Assembly: GCF_904849725.1 (NCBI RefSeq)
Contig: NC_058521.1
Span: forward strand, 341,480,638-341,544,637
Direction of reading: 5' to 3'
From: Hordeum vulgare subsp. vulgare
Taxonomy: Eukaryota > Streptophyta > Magnoliopsida > Poales > Poaceae
DNA: 64,000 nucleotides
Under the pieces are notes generated by a model. The model made no database searches. It saw only the letters and a list, made by a program, of their open reading frames with translations, and was not told the origin of the DNA. Shown piece after piece: positions 34,946-45,277 of the stretch. How positions within the stretch are numbered: the first letter of the stretch is position 1; each line of letters starts with the position of its first letter. A program made the translations under genes and the position numbers.

Positions 34946-35971
34946 TTTTTCAATCCTTAAAAGTGTCAAAAATGAGCAATTCTCAACCCTTAAAACTGGT
35001 TTTAGATTTAAGGGTTTGAGGGCTCTACTAGACATGCTCTAAGGATACACGGTCCTCGCCCAACACTCGTGGTAAGTCTTAAGGGCATACTTCCAAACCC
35101 TCACAAACTCGGTCACCCGGGGATCCACAATTAACTGATGGATGCTCTAGACCATGATGCCTAACCATTTGGAGGATGCACAGTCCTCAAAGGAAACATG
35201 CTTCAGTTCCACACAAGAACAACTTCTTCAGTGATGCTCAATCACTTGGTTTTTGGTTTGGGGTTTGGTGTTTGGGGTATTTCCTCACTTGAAGACTTTC
35301 TCTTGAAGACTCTGAGGAATTTGGGTTGCTTTAAATGACAAGTGTCAGTTTCTCTCGGAGCAGCCAACCAACAAGTGGTTGTGGGGGGCTGCTATTTATA
35401 GCCTGGGAGCATCTCGACATGATTTGACATAAATTCCCTTAAATATTGTGACCATTGGGTGGATAAGATCAGTGAGGTAGCGCGTCGTGCGGAAATGGTC
35501 GGAACTTTCAACTGTGGAAGTCCTCATGTCTCTCATATTCCTCACTTTGAGGCTTTGGTAGATTTAGGCTTGGGTTGAGCATCATGAGGAAAATCATTCT
35601 GTAGTTTTACCTCGACCCCCTTTAACAGTACAGTGTTCCTATGACTCAAGACTAAATAAAATGAACCAGAAACTGTAAATCTTCACGCTTCAAAGTCTTC
35701 AGACTATTTTCTTCAGGACACACCGAATTCCTCATCTTCAGTATCTTCATGAGGTATATCGGTTTCTTTGCAATTTCTTTGTGGTCAAAGTCTTCAAGGA
35801 AGGACCAAAGTCTTCACCCAAAGACATTCATTTTTATGGGTCGATAGTCATCGGATAACTCAGACTCCTCAGCGACTTATAGAGCATGTGTACACTCACA
35901 AACATATTAGTTCCTTAACCTATAAGTCTTCAAACCACCAAAATCACTAAGGGGCGCTAGAAGCACTTACA

Positions 35972-35984
35972 ATCTCCCCCTTTT
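35972..35984 (-). other. Polypurine tract of element D
   Basis: In element sense AAAAAGGGGGAGA directly before the 3' LTR. Confidence 0.75.
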
Positions 35985-36501
35985 TGGTGGTTGATGACAA
36001 TTAGGTTATGTTTTAAATGGGGATAATAATATCGAATGTAAGTACAAAGTTTGAGGAATTTGAAATCAAGGCACAGAGAAACTCCCTCTAAAGGTGTGCA
36101 TATTTTGAGGAATTTGCTTTGAGCAGCAGATGCACATTGATGATTTATATCATGGAGATCTCCCCCTTGTATCTTGCAATTCATGCATGCATTTGACATA
36201 TAGTATGAGGAATTAGATATGCATGACGAAAAATGGTGTCTGACGAATTTCAGCATGCCTGCATTAATAAACTTTGAGGAATAAGCATGTGAGGAAAAAC
36301 GTCCAAAAGAGTCAGAACACCATCGGTTTTAAGTTACAACTCATTATATAAAAAACTTTAGAAGAGCCAAGAGTTTCTAAGTTCACAAAGTATATAAGCC
36401 CCATAAAGTATCCCGCTTGAAGACTAACTCTCAGATTTCTCCCCTTTTGTCATCAAGTGAGGAAAAGAGACAAGACTGAGGACTAATGCGCATGAAGAAA
36501 T

Positions 36502-39500
36502 TCACTTCTTTGTCGATGCAGAGGCATGAGCATCCTTGGAGACAGGCTTCTTCCTTGGACTAGTTGCTATGTCCTCGTGTTCTTCGTCTGATTCTGTAGT
36601 GCGAAATGAAGAAAATAAACTGTCCTCCAAGTTGGGAACTGGAATTGGCTTGAATTTATTCTTTGGAGGCCACGACCAGTGAAAGTCTTGAGTAAATTCC
36701 AATTCCTCAAGTTCCTTAGGAGTCTTCGGATGAGCCAGGGTGGCCCAAGTGCGATCAAATACCTCATGAAGATAATAGTAATTTTTCTTCACTTCATTTT
36801 GAGTCTAGTTGAGGGTTTTCACAATGGCACCAAATTGGCGTTTCGCCCACTTGTGATTGCGATTGACTTTTTGGTGAAGACTAAGAAGTTCTTCTCTGTT
36901 AGTCATCACCCTTGGACTAGTTAGGCTTGGAGGGTCTTGAGTAGTAGTTTCATCATATGAGTAGTAGGAATCAGCCTTGCGAAATTGGCCATCATGGTGT
37001 CGATTTCCTTCATCGATCACAGACTTGCCTTTGCCTTCAACGGGTTGAAAAGATGACTTGATGACTTCGATCAACAGCAGATATCCGAGGTGATTCGGAA
37101 ACTCAGCTTGATAGTTGATGCTCGATCTGTTCCTGATGAAACTTATGATCCAAGGCGCATAAATCTTCAACTCATATGGTGACAAAGCATTATTAGCCAA
37201 AGTCATCAAGAAGAAATCATGAATATCCATAGCAATACCATGAATGACGTTGGAAAGGATATTCTTCATGATGTCTACGACGTCCTCTTCATTATCATGC
37301 CCTTTGATAGGAGAGATGGCATAGGACATGATTTTGTACATGGTTCTGGGCTCATACTTCAAGTCTTGTACCGGAAATTGAGTCCTTGGAGGTTGCCCTT
37401 GGCCAAAGGCTTTCATGAGGACTTCCATGATCTTGTTTGGTAGTTCTCATTCATCATACATCTTGACTGCATCCTCTGAGGTAATTGATATTGGGAGAGC
37501 TCGAAGCAATTCAGTAGCTGGAGCTTTATAATGTGTATGTTGAGTCATCCAATCCAATACCCATGTGGTGACATCTTTTGGGTCGCCTAAGATATGAAGT
37601 GTGGCATAAAATTGAAGAATTATGTTTGTGTTCCAGTCACTGATATCTGTGCAGAAAGGCCAAAACCCAGCTTCATGAAGAATATTGAGGACTGGGATGA
37701 AGGAAGGTATTTCGTCCATGTCAGAGTGAGGAATGTGGGTGTGAAGAAATATCTTCTTTCTTCCACAGATCAGAGAAGCATAGTAGTTGAGCTGATTGCT
37801 TGTCCAGAACTTCCTGTGTCTGATGCGAAGCTTGTCATACGAATTCTATCCCGTGAAGTAATGACGTTCATCAAAGAAAGCTTCCTTCTGAAATTTTGGC
37901 CTCTTCAAGAAGGGTTGATTAGACTTCGGCTGAAGATTGTGCTGCCGTGCATCTTGAGGAGTTGGAGCCACTATTATGGCATTTTCAGGATTCACCACAA
38001 CAAGTGCAGTTTCAGCATTTGGAGCAGAAGCATTTTCTTCAGCTTGATCATTTTCCTCAGTTTGAGGATTTTCTTCAGCATGAGGAATTTGCTGAGTTGA
38101 GGAAGCAGTTGCAGTTTTTGATGCAGCATTGTCTCCAGCTGATGCTGCTGACTCACGGTATTGTGTTGTTTCCTCAAGTATGCTCTTCTCATTAGAGCCA
38201 GTCATAATTTCAGTATCAGCCGGAGTTGGAGGAACTTGGGTTGTTTGTGGTTAGTGAGGATGAATCTGTTCCTAGAACTCATCATGGATCACAGGAGTGC
38301 TACATCCATTTTCTTCATCACCCTCCTTTTCTTTGGTAATTATTGGAGGTGTGGTGATTTTAGGAATATCATCAATTTCTATTTCTTCATCATTTATTCT
38401 TCCTCTTCAGCGTTATCTAGTTCTTCATCCTCTTCGGGAATGACATAGTCCTCACCGAAGGGAACAATCATGCATGATGGTGCTACATTAAGAGGAGTAG
38501 CATCCACCACGGTTGATGAAGATTCTGAAGTCATGGTCTTCAGTCGTTTGGCTTCAGAATATTCTGAAACCATTGAAGCTTTTCTCTTTTTGGTTTCTTT
38601 TTCAGCCACTTTGGTTTTCTTTACGTCTGATGCAGGCGGAATCACTTTGTTCACTGTTGAGGATTTTGGTGAAGGCACAATTTCATCAAGCACAAGTTTA
38701 GTGTTAGACCTGGCAGTTTCTTCAGCTGGAATATTTTGAGGATTTCTTCGACAACTGGTTCTTCATCTTCATCTTGCTTAGTTAGCTGAACCGTATAACT
38801 TGGCTGACGGTTTGTTTGTGGCTTTGGAGCGTCAGCTCTGCTATTGTATTCATCAACTGCAATAGTTGCAGCCTTGATGAATTTCACTTTGACTCCTTGA
38901 CGATCTGTGTGAAGACTTGTATATTTTCCGTGAGGGTTTTGAGCTCAGCCTGAGTTGAAACTAGTACATGAGGTGACAAGTTGAGTAGATTCTTCTTGAG
39001 GAGTTTCTCCGTTTTGACTTTGGCAGCCCTGGCTTGCTTGGCTTGCTGCTCTTTCCATTTAGCTTCATTTACGAAAGTAGCAACCATATGGCTTACACCA
39101 GGAGGAAGCTTCAAGTCATCGATCGATGTGTTTGGATCTTCATACTAGAGGTCAATGAAGTCCAGCAATACCTTCAAATCCATTGCAAGAGGATTATAGC
39201 TGCCAGAGGCTTGTGCAACACATTGCTGCTTGTTTTTGGTAATTGCTTGGAGTGTTTCAACATCAAATTATTCACTTCCTTCTAATGCAGAAGGAACGTT
39301 GATGATTTTGTTGGGACTTGGCCTTGTACCTCGAGCGGCAATCATCTTAGTCTTCAAAATACTTGGTTAAGACTATGAGGCGGAGCTAGCAATAGATGGC
39401 ACGGAGGAACTAGGTTGTTCATATTGAATTTTACCGAGCTCCATTTGCGGAGGAGGTGCGGACTGTTTTGTAGTTGATGATTTTGCAGTTTGTGCAACTT

Positions 39501-40190
39501 TCTGAGGTAAGTGATGTGTTGACACAACAGTTGAAGCTTCTGGTTTCTTCAGCAGAGTATTCTTCTGAGAAATTGAAGTAGCAGAGGCCTCAGCGGCTGA
39601 AGAAGTGGGAGAAGTGGCTCCAACAGGAACACAATCCTCATTGAATTTCTTTACAGAAACTTCTGCCTTTTTCTGCAATTAGACAAGTATTTGTCTTTTT
39701 CATCAGGATAATCCTTAATAGTGGCTTCACTTGAGGGATGATCTGCTGGTTGATCACCCTGTGGAGGCCTTTTGCAGGGAGGCTTGAGGGTGAACTCCTA
39801 TGCATATTTCAGAGTCACATATTTGTACTCCTTCCACTCTTTAGCCCACCTGCGCTGAATCTTTTGAAGCCTTATTTTACGCTTTGCCATGGTCTCTCTA
39901 CCATGTATTTCCTCATCAAGTGTACAATAATCAGCATATATTTCTTCAGGTATCTCAAAAGCAGTATTTTGCTCCAGTTTCTTGCCACCTATCTGTTTCC
40001 GGTCTTCTTCCATTTTCTTCAGCCGAGGATTTCGCTGAGGAATTGGAATTATCGATGATTCTGAAGACAGAGGTAAGGTTTGTTCGTGAAATGCTGCAAA
40101 TGAGTGAACTTGATGAGAACCTAGAGGTTCATCAGCTGGCATTTTGTACGTGTGAACAGAGTATAGGTGCGAAGAATTTGGAGAGGTCAT
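36502..40190 (-). pseudogene. Extra reading frame of element D between pol and 3' LTR
   Basis: A long, almost continuous coding stretch. From an ATG at 40190 it reads a basic, charged segment likely to form a coil (IQRRWAKEWKEYKYVTLKYA), then one TAG at 39798-39800, after which the frame stays open for 40 codons. Next come Ser/Pro/Thr-rich low-complexity parts (39373-39678), a helical stretch (38884-39114, NEAKWKEQQAKQARAAKVK) and acidic and polar linkers (37846-38887). The C-terminal half is better ordered (36805-37719: FYATLHILGDPKDVTTWVLD, MDIHDFFLMTLANNALSPYE), with an acidic/basic tail (36502-36792). SIRE/Maximus copia elements are known for an extra, sometimes called envelope-like, frame here. 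I see no signal peptide or membrane segment, so an envelope role is not supported. The C-terminal half vaguely recalls a plant transposon-protein domain. About six breaks make it a pseudogene. Confidence 0.65.
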
Positions 40191-40676
40191 ATGTGTTCTC
40201 AGATTTGAGGAAATTGAAAGATTTAAAAGTTGTGGAACTTGACGAGTGAGTTTAAGAATTTGACTAAGAATTCTGATCTTGGTTCCACACTTGTGTAGAT
40301 TCAAAAAATTACACAATTGAGGAATCTCGTGAAGAATTTTAGTAACTTAGTGAAATTCATCAAGTGTTCTAGGCATGAGTATGCACAGCTAAGGAAATTT
40401 CTGAGAAAAAACTGATTTCACGAATCTAACGTGAAATAAAAGATCAATAGGGGCAGTAAAATAAGATTTTATTTACCCTGTGCGAAGAACACGATGAACC
40501 GAGGCTGTAAAAAGGAGAAGTTCTTCGGTTCAGATCTTCACTGCCCTCACTTGGTGACTGAAAACAGCTACGGCGGCGGCGGAGGAGGAGATTCCGCTGT
40601 CCACGTGAGTCCGGCGACAGTGAGGGCGAGGCAGTGAAGCTTTTCCTCACCGGTGGCGAAGATGTTAGCAGCGGCG
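40191..40676 (-). other. Leader with possible intron upstream of the extra frame of D
   Basis: The part next to the promoter (40490-40676) is GC-rich, with a CCG repeat at about 40570-40590 and a short frame beginning with GTG at 40650. The sequence then changes at CACAGGGTAAATAAAATC to AT-rich, stop-filled sequence as an intron would, until about 40200. I cannot fix an acceptor site. Confidence 0.4.
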
Positions 40677-40757
40677 CTAGGGTTTGAGCTCAAGTGGAGA
40701 AGACGATAGGGAAATAAGAGTTTTGACTGAGGGGGGTAATGGGATATTTATAGCTCA
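40677..40757 (-). promoter_or_regulatory. Candidate internal promoter for the extra reading frame of D
   Basis: In minus sense TGAGCTATAAATATCCC (40741-40757) contains a TATA box. About 60 bases downstream is AAACCCTAG (40677-40685), the telo-box found near the start sites of many plant genes, followed by GCCGCTGC-rich leader sequence. The layout (TATA, CT-rich start region, telo-box, GC-rich leader, then a donor-like AGGGTAAATA at about 40475) is what a plant nuclear gene promoter and first exon look like. It stands some 490-570 bases upstream of the ATG of the extra frame. Confidence 0.5.
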
Positions 40758-41125
40758 GGTGAAAAATTATCCGGGCCGAAACTTTTGGCTGAAGTGACCT
40801 TGCCCCTTCGTCTCCGGTTGACACGTGGTGCCCACGATTGAAGCGGTGGAAATCGTGGTTATCCGAACGTGAGTAGTGGGTCCAGTTACTATTGCAACGG
40901 TTAAAATTTTGAATTTTTAGGATTTTGTTACAAAGTCCTTAGCTGACAAGGACTCAGTGAGTATTTTGAACATGTGTCAAACAGAACGCATATGAAGAAT
41001 TGAGAATACACTGGGTTGAGCTTATCATAGAGGGGAGTCGGGTCCTATCACTTTCACTTAGATGAAATATCAAATTGAAGACTGAGCTATAAGTGAATGC
41101 TGTTAAGGACTTTGAAAGTTCATTC

Positions 41126-41163
41126 TATATATATATATATATATGTATATACATATATATACA

Positions 41164-41209
<46 letters not shown>

Positions 41210-41221
41210 CATATATATACA

Positions 41222-41252
<31 letters not shown>

Positions 41253-41289
41253 GTATATACATATATATACATATATATATATATATATA
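41126..41289. repeat. TA microsatellite with a higher-order pattern
   Basis: 164 bases of almost pure TA. G and C occur at regular places, so that a unit beginning ATGTATATACATATATATAC recurs at 41143, 41201 and 41251. Being self-complementary, it yields spurious Tyr-Ile frames on both strands. Confidence 0.95.
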
Positions 41290-41621
41290 GAAAGTCTATT
41301 CGTCATCTAGGTTTCAAATTAAGTTATTCTTCACCGAGGTAATTTTACGATCGTTTCATAAATAAATTACATTTGGACCATTAATATTGATACATTACGG
41401 AAAATTTGATGTAAAGAATTAAAAATATAGGTCATAAGACCAGAAAAATCGAATTTCATGTATATTTTACAGAATATTTTTATGTTTTTAATTTTACGTG
41501 ACATAAAATATTTTTATGGTGACTATATATTTTCTTACACTCTCTTTTTACGTATGAAATAAGAAAAGAATTGAAATATAAAATAACGGTGCATTGACAC
41601 CCGGGGTGACGAATAGTCAAT

Positions 41622-41624
<3 letters not shown>
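41290..41624. mobile_element. Micron-like MITE between TA microsatellites
   Basis: About 335 AT-rich bases bounded by the inverted repeat CTATTCGTCA (41296-41305) and TGACGAATAG (41607-41616), with weaker pairing outward to the TATAG edges. Both sides are (TA)n tracts, at 41126-41289 and 41625-41669. Rice Micron MITEs are known to be flanked by TA microsatellites in just this way. I see no other target duplication and no coding sequence. Confidence 0.6.
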
Positions 41625-41671
<47 letters not shown>

Positions 41672-41686
41672 GTGTGTGTGTGTGTG
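41625..41686. repeat. Compound (TA)n(TG)n microsatellite
   Basis: TA repeated from 41625 to 41669, a C, then TG repeated from 41671 to 41686. Confidence 0.97.
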
Positions 41687-42013
41687 CGCTCAACTGAAAA
41701 TCATCAAACGTTTTGAGGAATTTGAAGATTTTGAAAATTTGAGGATTTTGTGACAAGGTGTCAAATTGATGAATTTGAACATTGAAGAAAAACCAGCTTG
41801 AAGTATTTCAAGGTTGAGTTGTGGCGTGACACACCATATAAGAATGATGATTTCAGGCGCGGCGTACAATTGTCGTAGGGCCCTCAGAAGAAAATTCTTC
41901 ATTGATTTCTTCACACTTAGAGTGATTTTCTTCATTGGTTGAGGAAAATTATTACTTTGTGTGTTGCACATTTAAGTCATCAATTTTGCATAAGTGTTAG
42001 GATGTGTCCGAGT

Positions 42014-43226
42014 TTACAAAACATTTGAAGATTCTAGGATATTTAGCTCACACCGCAACTGGCAAAACCTTCTCTCATCCAAGGGCTTTATGAAAATATT
42101 TTCTTCTTGATCATCAGTCTTCACATGGTCGATGATGATATTGCCCTTGAGGACATGGGCACGAAGAAAATGATGACGAATTTGGATGTGCCTGGTCTTC
42201 GAGTGTAGTCCTGGGTTGTAGGCGGTCTTGATTGCACTCTCATTGTCGCAGTAGAGGGGCACATTCTTCATGTTGATGTCATAGTCTCTGAGTGGTTGCT
42301 TCATCCATAGCAGTTGAGCACAACAAGATCCAGCAGCAATGTACTCAGCTTTGACAGTGGATAGTGATACACAGTTCTGCTTCTTTGAGGACCATCAAAC
42401 TAATGATCTTCTAAGGAAATGGCATGTGCCTAATTTTGACTTGCGATCCACACGGTCACTAGCATAATAAGAATCAGAATTTCCGACGAGGTGAAGATTT
42501 GAGCCCTTGGGATACCATAATCCTAGTGTTGTTGTGTGAGCTAAGTATCGAAGAATGTGTTTCACAGCCTTATGGTGTGATTCCTTCGGTTTTGCTTGAA
42601 AACGAGCACAAATGCACACACTAAGCATAATATCTGGCCTAGATGGACATAAGTACAATAAAGAGCCAATCATAGAGCGATATACCTGCTGATTGAAATC
42701 TTGACCATTTTCGTTAGTGCAGAGGTGACCGTTGGTAGGCATAGGAGTCTTGACGCCTTTGCATTCATGCATGTCGAATTTCCTCAGAACGTCCTTGAGG
42801 TATTTCTCCTCAGATGTGAAGATGCCATTGCATTGTTGACGAATTTGCAAACCTAAGGAGATTTTCAGCTCCCCCATCATAGACATTTGATATTCTTCAC
42901 TCATCATGTAGGCAAATTCATCACTATAATGTTTGTCAGTACAACCAAAAATAATGTCGTCGACATATTTTTGGCACATAAATAGTTCATTGTCATAGGA
43001 TTTTGTGAAAATAGTAGGATCAAGTGAACCAGGTTTGAAGCCTTTTTTTCATGAGGAATTCCTTCAATGTATCATACCACACCCGAGGGGCTTGCTTGAG
43101 GCCATAGAGTGCCTTTTTTAGTGTGAAGACTTTGTGTGGATTTTTCGGATCTTCAAAACCTGGGGGTTGAGCAACATGCACTTCTTCCTCAAGCTTACCA
43201 TTGAGGAATGCACTTTTCACATCCAT
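42014..43226 (-). pseudogene. Reverse transcriptase and RNase H of element D
   Basis: The copia polymerase reads right to left: [16 protein letters not shown] and [15 protein letters not shown] at 43020-43226; then, after a frame change, the catalytic KYVDDIIFG at about 42965 in a 194-residue open stretch (42395-42979) carrying the thumb and connection (YRSMIGSLLYL, RPDIMLSVCI). The RNase H end follows at 42014-42304 (YCDNESAIKTAYNP, TRHIQIRHHFLR). YVDD is intact, so this polymerase has lost function mainly through frame breaks near 43020 and 42395. Confidence 0.85.
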
Positions 43227-43595
43227 TTGATATAGAGTTATATTGTGATGATTAGCATAGGCAAGTAATACTCAAATAGCTTCAAGCCTAGCAACAAGTG
43301 CAAAAGTTTCACCGAAGTCAATTCCCTCAACCTGTGTGTAGCCTTGGGCTAGAAGCCATGCCTTATTCCTCACTACCTAAGAATCTTCATCTTGCTTGTT
43401 TCGGTAGATCCACTTGGTGCCGACGATATTGTGCTTGCGAGGATCTGGTCGTTTGATGAGTTCCCATGCGTCATTTAGATTGCACTAAAGAAGTTCATCT
43501 TGCATGGCTTGAATGCACTTAGGTTCCACGAAAGCTTCAACAACTTTTGAGGGTTCTGTGATAGACACAAATAAGGAATGCGCGAAAAACTTAAC

Positions 43596-44602
43596 TTAAT
43601 GTGAAGCTTTTGAGCGAGTTAGAGGACCTGGCGCATTGATGTCATCGAGTATTTTGTCGAGTTCTACTTCATTTGCAATCCTCGGATGAGCTGGTTGATG
43701 ACTTTGATTTGGCTGAGGAATTTGATCTGTAGCATTTTCCTCATGTGCACCAGTTTGAATTTCCTGAGTGTTGGGGACGACTTCTTCATAAAGGGGTTGT
43801 TCCTCAGTAGGAATGATATCCTTAGTTCCCTTGAGTTTGATGTCTTCCTCTGGAGGTAATTTATCTGGCACACAAGGCAATTGCTCTTTTTGCCAGCGAT
43901 TAGTCTCATCAAACCGCATATCTACAGTTTCAACAACCTTGTTGTGATAGGTGTTGAAGAATTTGTAGGTGTGCGAGTCATTTCTGTAACGAAGCATAAA
44001 ACCCTCATGTGCCTTAGGTGCAAACTTTGAGCTATGGTGCAGATCTCTAATCCAACATTTTGCACCAAAGATTTCGAAATAACTTACATTTGGTTTCTTG
44101 TAAGTGAGGAGTTCATATGAGGTTTTCTTGAGGAATTTGTGAAGATACACCCTCTTGATTATGTGGCAAGCAGTGTTGATTGCTTCAGGTCAGAAACAAC
44201 GAGCAATCTGATATCTTCAAGCATAGTTCATGGCATTTCAACCAGAGTCATGTTCTTGCGTTCTACGACGCCATTTTGTTCAGGAGAATATGGATCAGAT
44301 AATTCGTGAGTAATACCTAGTTCATCAAGATAATCATCAAGACTAGTATTTTTGAATTATGTCCCATTATCACTCCTGATGTCTTTTATGTTGACGCCGA
44401 AGTTCGTCGAGGCCCGTGAGGAAAATCGTTTGAAGACTTCCAGCACTTCGGTTTTATACGGAATGATGTGTACCCAAGTATAGCGAGAATAGTCATCAAC
44501 GATGACAAAGCCATATAAAGATGTTGCATTTGTTAGAGTAGCATAATGAGTAGGTCCTAACAGATCCATGTGAAGCAATTTAAATGGACAAGTAGTAGTC
44601 AT
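43596..44602 (-). pseudogene. Integrase of element D
   Basis: The catalytic core begins at 44602 (FKLLHMDLLGPTHYATLTNA, with the first Asp) and has DIRSDNGT near 44370 (second Asp). After a frame change, SPEQNGVVERKN at about 44250-44290 supplies the Glu. The C-terminal part at 43596-44150 (KKTSYELLTYKKPNVSYFEI, FGAKCWIRDLHHSSKFAPKA) continues into an acidic linker with PLTRSKAS before the polymerase. The three acidic residues are therefore all still encoded, though in a broken frame. Confidence 0.85.
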
Positions 44603-44645
44603 GATAGTCTTTGAAGGGTATTTGGATCTGGTTATTTTTCCAGAT

Positions 44646-45170
44646 TCACAAGCACCGCAGAGATGGTCCTTGAGGAATTTGATGGATTAGATGCCTATGA
44701 CATGCTTCTTCTTCGCCAGCGCATGCAAATTCCTCATGCCTGCATGACCCAGACGCCAATTCCATAGCCAGCCTTCTGAGGTGTTTGCTAGTAAGGATGT
44801 GGCTGATTGAGGACATGTGGAAAAAATCAACAATGTACAAATCTCCTCTCCTAAAGCCTTCGAAGACTTTGGATTTGTCATATTCCATGATGACGGCGCA
44901 TCTGTATTTTCCAAAGATAACAACCATATCAGGATCACAAAGCATTGATACTGACATGAGGTTAAACCTAAGGGATTTGACAAGCATGACTTTGCCCATG
45001 TGCTTGTCCTTGGAGATAGCCACTTCGCCAAGTCCCAATACCTTGCTTTTACCTTTATCAGCTTAAGTGATTTGCTTCAGTGTTGATGGTGTGAGTGGTA
45101 TATTCATCAACAAGATTCTATCACTAGTCATGTGGTTTGTGCAACCACTTTCAAGAACCCACTATGTATG
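44646..45170 (-). pseudogene. Protease and pre-integrase domain of element D
   Basis: At about 45135-45170 the copia protease start reads WVLESGCTNHMT; the catalytic Asp of the family motif (D-S-G) is Glu here, and a stop lies two residues earlier. The flap region follows (GLGEVAISKDKHMGKVMLVK at about 45000), then the zinc-binding pre-integrase domain (RLGHAGMRNLHALAKKKHV at about 44700-44760). The last two parts lie in different frames. Confidence 0.78.
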
Positions 45171-45277
45171 CTTCAGGCTTGAAAAATATGATATCAATAT
45201 CATCAGATAAGAACTTCATCATATGCTTCAGACTTGAAAAATATGATATCAATATCATCAGATAAGAACTTCATCAT
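45168..45277. repeat. 55-bp tandem duplication in element D
   Basis: Two head-to-tail copies, 45168-45222 and 45223-45277, each beginning ATGCTTCAGRCTTGAAAAAT and differing at a single base. The length is not a multiple of three, so it shifts the gag-protease frame just before the protease active site. Confidence 0.95.

Larger units (their letters stand above)
33638..35039. mobile_element. Harbinger-like non-autonomous transposon
   Basis: 1402 bases bounded by inverted repeats: GAGCATGTCTAGTAGAGCCC at the left, the same 20 bases in reverse complement at the right, with imperfect pairing continuing some ten bases further. The 3-bp duplication is TAA (33635-33637 and 35040-35042). The partner LTR of D has the empty site GAGCTAAGGACAC at about 48478, so the insertion is proved within this window. 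TAA duplications and this terminus fit the PIF/Harbinger group. No transposase is present. The inside holds GC-rich, exon-like sequence (33835-34230), then AT-rich sequence, then a hairpin near 34865-34945. Confidence 0.85.
33165..35971 (-). repeat. 3' LTR of element D, interrupted
   Basis: Homologous to 48025-49408 on both sides of the Harbinger-like insertion (33638-35039). A TATA-like motif is at 35392-35401. The outer edge begins TGAAAGTGC and the inner edge ends CACTTACA. Confidence 0.9.
40758..42013. other. Spacer between the extra frame and pol of D
   Basis: Non-coding. It holds the microsatellites and the Micron-like MITE listed separately, and otherwise AT-rich sequence with many GAAGAA/TTCTTC and GAGGAA words typical of this element. 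Confidence 0.6.

Noticed and set aside
40444..40650. 68-codon frame beginning MRKSF as the N-terminus of the extra protein
   Set aside because: It begins with GTG, not ATG, lies in the proposed leader and is separated from the main frame by stop-rich sequence.
41093..41342. Tyr-Ile repeat reading frames on both strands
   Set aside because: Artefacts of translating the TA microsatellite.
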